Source: Endozoicomonadaceae bacterium
Lineage (GTDB): Bacteria > Pseudomonadota > Gammaproteobacteria > Pseudomonadales > Endozoicomonadaceae
Assembly (NCBI GenBank): GCA_023146365.1
Contig: JAGLCE010000008.1
Coordinates: forward strand, 1-7,991
Length of the DNA: 7,991 bases
Direction: 5' to 3'
Of the stretch, positions 5,214 through 7,991 are shown piece by piece. Numbering within the stretch: position 1 is the first letter of the stretch; each line of letters opens with the position of its first letter. Both the position numbers and the translations under genes were made by a program. Below the pieces are notes generated by a model that worked only from the letters and a program-made list of their open reading frames with translations, ran no database searches and had not been told where the DNA came from.

Positions 5214-7223
5214 ATGGTATTTACTTATCTTATTATGAATATTTCTTCTTACAAAATTACTGATATACCGCATGTATTTTCAGACAGTGAACGTAATGCG
5301 CAAGACACTACAGAGGAGGATCAGCCTTCTTCCAAAAAAGTCAAAATGGTTCATCATTCTGTGTCTAAAAACAGTGATTTAACACCTAAATCAGGCACCC
5401 TTCTCGCAGAAAACAAGTGTAACGACAAATACAATAGAAATCTTAAGGGAGGTGTAATACACAAAAAGTGTCATCTGCCAAATAAGAATAAAAATAATAA
5501 ATTTGAGTGTGATAAGTGCAAGTACACAACGGATAATAAATCTAATTTAACAAAACACAAAAATAAAATACATAAAGAGGATAGTATCAACCGTAATAAG
5601 CGCACTTTCACCACTGATTCTGAAGCAACGTTAAAAGTAAACAAGGATAACCATAAGTCAGATAAGAAGCCAAAGAAAATTTTTAAATGTAATGATTGCC
5701 ATTTCACCTCGATATATAAAAGAAATTTAACAAAACACACAAAAAATCACACTCCAATTAAACAGAGAGTGTGTAAATATAATTGTAAAAAGTGCGAATT
5801 AAAAACTGATAATAAGTATGATTTTGAACAGCACATAAAAAAATCACACACTGCCAATAAAGATAGAGTATTTAAATTCAAGTGTGACGAATGCACATTC
5901 GGTGTGGATCGTTTTAGCACTTTTACGATACACAAAGAGCAGCATATTCCCACTAAAAATCGAAAGTATAAATTTAAATGTAACCATTGCAAATACAAAA
6001 CGAATAGACCTGTTTTTCTTATAAAACACCAAAATAGGCATAAGAAAGTTGACATACTAGAGAAATATATAGTGGAAAATAATTTCAAATGTGATAAGTG
6101 CGATCACACCAATCATCATAGATCAAATTTCAAAAAACACCTAGTTAGCCATATCCATCCTAGCAAGCGAGAGAAGAATTTTAAGTGTGATAGTTGCGAT
6201 TACAGAACGGAGAATAAAAGCAATTTAAAACAACATGGAAATAGCAAGAAATGCAGCACTAAGACTAATAAAAACGCCACAGTTCAAGCCCCTGATACGA
6301 CAGTGGAAACAACCGTAATGATTCAGACTACGCACATAACGGACAAACGTCATCAGCCAGAAATCAATTTAAAAGCATGCGAGCCAGCAAAAGAGAATGT
6401 CTCTACAACACTTACAGATCAAATGGCGAAGAACAATGATGAAATTACTGACTCGAGTACTGAGGCTAACAAAAGTGAAGAGGCGCAGTTTATTAAAGTC
6501 GAAAAAACGTTCGATGATGTATATAATGTACATCACTGCTATGATAACCGGGCGCCACTATTTCGAGCTCAATCTTCCATCAAACGAGAATTTACTGGAA
6601 TTAAGAAGAAAGCTCATACGTATTTTTTCAGAATAAAAATAAAGAAAACAGAAAATGACAAAGCAAGAATCAGGAAAGCTATGTCATTTTATAAACAACT
6701 GGATGATGAAGATAGAGAGATATATTTAAATGAGCGCATGTTACCTCAAAAGCATGACGGATCTATTGTTAGTGCCCTGAAAAATCAAAATGAGATTGTC
6801 GCTGCGAGAGGCCTAACTAAGTTTGAGATTATAGGGCATTACGCGGGCCAAATTTATACAGAAGATACCTATACTAATGATATAAGCTCTATGGGCGCTA
6901 CTCGAAACACTATCGACAATTTTAGTGTATCTTTAGGCGATAAAACATTTATATCTGGGTTTAGGTTTGGTAATGTCACATCATTAATTAATGCTTGTAA
7001 GACTTACAGCGCGTCTGAAAATAATATGGATTTGCCTAAGGAAAATGTGTCATTTCTGCAGCATTATGATAATTATGGCAGAGACATAGTATTTATTATA
7101 GCTTTAAAGCATATAAAGACTCACGATCGGCTGTGGGTTGACTATGGGAAAGAATACTGGAACGCACGCTCCTATGTTAAAGAGATCATCGATACCAAGG
7201 ATAATCCAGAGAAAAATAAATGA
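5214..7223 (+). CDS. Seven-finger C2H2 zinc-finger protein with C-terminal SET domain
   Basis: A 669-residue protein of eukaryote-like design. Seven fingers with C-x2-C-x12-H spacing lie at about 99-347: C99/C102/H115/H120, C159/C162/H175/H179, C191/C194/H207/H212, C224/C227/H240/H244, C256/C259/H272/H276, C293/C296/H309/H313, and a C2HC variant C325/C328/H341/C347. The repeated FKCDxCxYxTxNKSNLxxH form resembles metazoan fingers of the CTCF/ZFY/REST kind. Linkers are longer than the usual TGEKP. Basic patches SKKVK (about 40-44) and KKPKK (151-155) could be nuclear import signals. A Ser/Thr/Glu-rich, probably disordered linker covers about 350-430. A SET-like domain follows at about 525-650: IVAARGLTKFEIIGHYAGQ, GNVTSLINACKTY in place of GNxARFINHSC, and WVDYGKEYW with the expected Tyr 644. 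SET domains methylate protein lysine using S-adenosylmethionine. No signal peptide and no clear ribosome site are seen, and Met 8 is an alternative start. It is AT-rich and Lys/Asn-rich compared with nearby transposases, suggesting transfer. A role as a secreted chromatin effector is inference. Confidence 0.9.
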   Translation: MVFTYLIMNISSYKITDIPHVFSDSERNAQDTTEEDQPSSKKVKMVHHSVSKNSDLTPKSGTLLAENKCNDKYNRNLKGGVIHKKCHLPNKNKNNKFECDKCKYTTDNKSNLTKHKNKIHKEDSINRNKRTFTTDSEATLKVNKDNHKSDKKPKKIFKCNDCHFTSIYKRNLTKHTKNHTPIKQRVCKYNCKKCELKTDNKYDFEQHIKKSHTANKDRVFKFKCDECTFGVDRFSTFTIHKEQHIPTKNRKYKFKCNHCKYKTNRPVFLIKHQNRHKKVDILEKYIVENNFKCDKCDHTNHHRSNFKKHLVSHIHPSKREKNFKCDSCDYRTENKSNLKQHGNSKKCSTKTNKNATVQAPDTTVETTVMIQTTHITDKRHQPEINLKACEPAKENVSTTLTDQMAKNNDEITDSSTEANKSEEAQFIKVEKTFDDVYNVHHCYDNRAPLFRAQSSIKREFTGIKKKAHTYFFRIKIKKTENDKARIRKAMSFYKQLDDEDREIYLNERMLPQKHDGSIVSALKNQNEIVAARGLTKFEIIGHYAGQIYTEDTYTNDISSMGATRNTIDNFSVSLGDKTFISGFRFGNVTSLINACKTYSASENNMDLPKENVSFLQHYDNYGRDIVFIIALKHIKTHDRLWVDYGKEYWNARSYVKEIIDTKDNPEKNK

Positions 7224-7276
7224 CTCACTAAATTGCCTATATTTCCATAATAACTGACGACACACTTGGAATGGAT

Positions 7277-7310
7277 TTGAGAGCCAGCGGTTCAGTAGGC
7301 TATAGCTCTC
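7277..7310. repeat. Weak hairpin after the zinc-finger gene
   Basis: GAGAGC and GCTCTC pair around a loop of about 20 bases, overlapping the IS30 left end. There is no T run, so a terminator role is not supported. Confidence 0.2.
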
Positions 7311-7551
7311 AGACAACGAGCTAGGTAACCAGATGAGAAATTCTTACAAGCAGCTGACTCTGAGACTGAACGATACCAGATTCGATCTCTCTGTGAGCTA
7401 GCATTTTCAGCACGTAGAATTGGTGATTACATGCACCGCTCTAATAAAAAGATTTCCCTGGAGCTGAAACGTTTCCCTCCTGATCCTTATTAATGCTGGG
7501 GCAGCTCATCGAAACAGCCTGCCTCGACGTAAGGAGGCTGCTAAATTCCAT
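7295..7551 (+). pseudogene. IS30-family transposase N-terminal remnant (copy B)
   Basis: An ATG at 7333 begins MRNSYKQLTL; a frame change then gives ETERYQIRSLCELAFSARR followed by IGDYMHRSNKKISLELKRFPP, the helix-turn-helix region of IS30 transposases. After a stop and another shift near 7490 comes NAGAAHRNSLPRRKEAAKF, the next IS30 segment. The catalytic core is missing. The 5' flank from 7295 (GTAGGCTATAGCTCTCA) matches copy A at 2742, so this is the left end of the same kind of element in the opposite orientation. The end falls about 70 bases after the zinc-finger gene's stop. Confidence 0.8.
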
Positions 7552-7564
7552 AGCTAAATTCCAT
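7540..7564 (+). repeat. Tandem duplication of GCTAAATTCCAT
   Basis: GCTAAATTCCAT occurs at 7540-7551 and again at 7553-7564. The first copy encodes the AKF end of the IS30 homology, so the duplication sits at the point where the IS30 remnant breaks off. Confidence 0.7.
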
Positions 7565-7759
7565 CTGTGTGTCGGTTATTGTGGCAATCTAGGATATACT
7601 TTTCTTGATTTGAAGATTGATAGCAATAAAAAATTACACGGCTAGATTCAACAGGCTTCTCAAAAGAAATGATTAGGATATTTCAAAAATAAAAATAGCT
7701 GAGCACTGGATATACGGATACTGCCAATACCCGATTCGAGCAACTGAAGCTGGATTCAA
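7565..7759. other. Spacer between IS30 and IS66 remnants
   Basis: No gene, RNA or repeat is recognised in this AT-rich stretch. Confidence 0.45.
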
Positions 7760-7872
7760 GCAATACTTCGCATTCAAACCGCGCTGATCGCAAAACGCCT
7801 GCTGGGTTAAGTCGCTTTTTGTTGCTACTCCTGTCTTAATGCCTGCCATTGATCGACGGTACGATAAGCCAT
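7760..7872 (-). pseudogene. IS66-family accessory protein TnpA, N-terminal remnant
   Basis: From the ATG at 7872 the minus strand reads MAYRTVDQWQALRQE, then a TAG, and after a frame change DLTQQAFCDQRGLNAKY. Together these match the N-terminal pattern of the small IS66 TnpA protein (xYRxxxQWxxLIxxQxxSGLTQxAFCxxxxLNxKYF). GGGGC lies about eight bases before this ATG as a likely ribosome site. Similarity ends at about 7760. The longer open frame from 7891 is out of register at the start and is not the true gene. The missing TnpB/TnpC and the rest of the element are not on this side. Confidence 0.62.
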
Positions 7873-7991
7873 AAAATTGCCCCTGAATCATGAGCGGTGA
7901 AGTTTATGGCACAAGAATTATTCTGCTAGGGGGGTAATTGATTTTTCGATTACGATTCTTTCATTAATAATTTCCCAAAAAAAAACCTGGA
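7873..7991. other. Probable IS66 left flank at the window edge
   Basis: This lies upstream of the TnpA remnant on the minus strand. It should contain the IS66 left end, but I cannot identify a terminal repeat with confidence. Confidence 0.3.

Noticed and set aside
5471..6088. Minus-strand frames of 65-113 residues under the zinc-finger gene
   Set aside because: They are complements of the Lys- and Cys/His-rich repeats, giving Leu/Phe-rich products with no start signals.
5500..6260. Regularly spaced similar units that might suggest a CRISPR array or DNA repeat
   Set aside because: The periodicity comes from the zinc-finger codons; units differ in length and sequence at the DNA level and form an open frame.
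7104..7316. A 70-residue minus-strand frame
   Set aside because: It runs antisense to the SET domain end and into the IS30 left end; no start signal.
1..7991. The possibility that the window is eukaryotic DNA because of the zinc fingers and SET domain
   Set aside because: Four bacterial IS families, a bacterial acetyltransferase with Shine-Dalgarno site and an intronless 2-kb frame point to a bacterium, though an assembly chimera cannot be fully excluded.

Overview
The window looks like an accessory, decaying stretch of a gammaproteobacterial genome. Four bacterial insertion-sequence families (IS5, IS30, IS256 and IS66) are present, and every copy is broken. An intact RimJ/RimL-type acetyltransferase sits on the left. 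A long gene for a protein with eukaryote-type C2H2 zinc fingers and a SET domain sits on the right. This mix fits an animal-associated bacterium of the Endozoicomonas kind, but that taxon is an inference from gene content; no rRNA or housekeeping gene confirms it.

Layout. Positions 1-410 are AT-rich and hold no gene I can support. A GNAT acetyltransferase (411-950, +) follows. An IS5-family left end starts immediately after its stop codon and carries a frameshifted stub of a transposase (951-1100). An AT-rich spacer leads to an unrecognised 283-residue gene on the minus strand (1391-2242). Positions 2581-3193 are a nest of IS pieces: an IS30 N-terminal remnant, a 371-bp internally deleted IS5 element with both inverted repeats, and the first codons of an IS256 transposase. 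After about 450 bases of unassigned sequence comes a small minus-strand gene with a very good ribosome binding site (3711-4007). Next are a doubtful small plus-strand frame (4080-4289), a long near-perfect inverted repeat (4313-4427), and the C-terminal part of a different or rearranged IS256 transposase with its right end (4579-5109).

The main item is 5214-7223: a 669-residue protein with seven C2H2-type fingers, a Ser/Thr/Glu-rich linker and a C-terminal SET-like domain. It is clearly richer in A+T than the transposase pieces around it. The layout suggests a secreted, host-nucleus-directed chromatin modifier (zinc fingers to bind DNA, SET domain to methylate protein lysine), but secretion and activity are not shown by the sequence. 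The right edge (7295-7991) holds a second IS30 N-terminal remnant and an IS66 TnpA remnant.

There is no visible operon linking the intact genes. Each stands alone and is separated from the next by mobile-element debris, so the region reads as a landing zone for transposons with a few genes, some perhaps host-interaction cargo, surviving between the scars.
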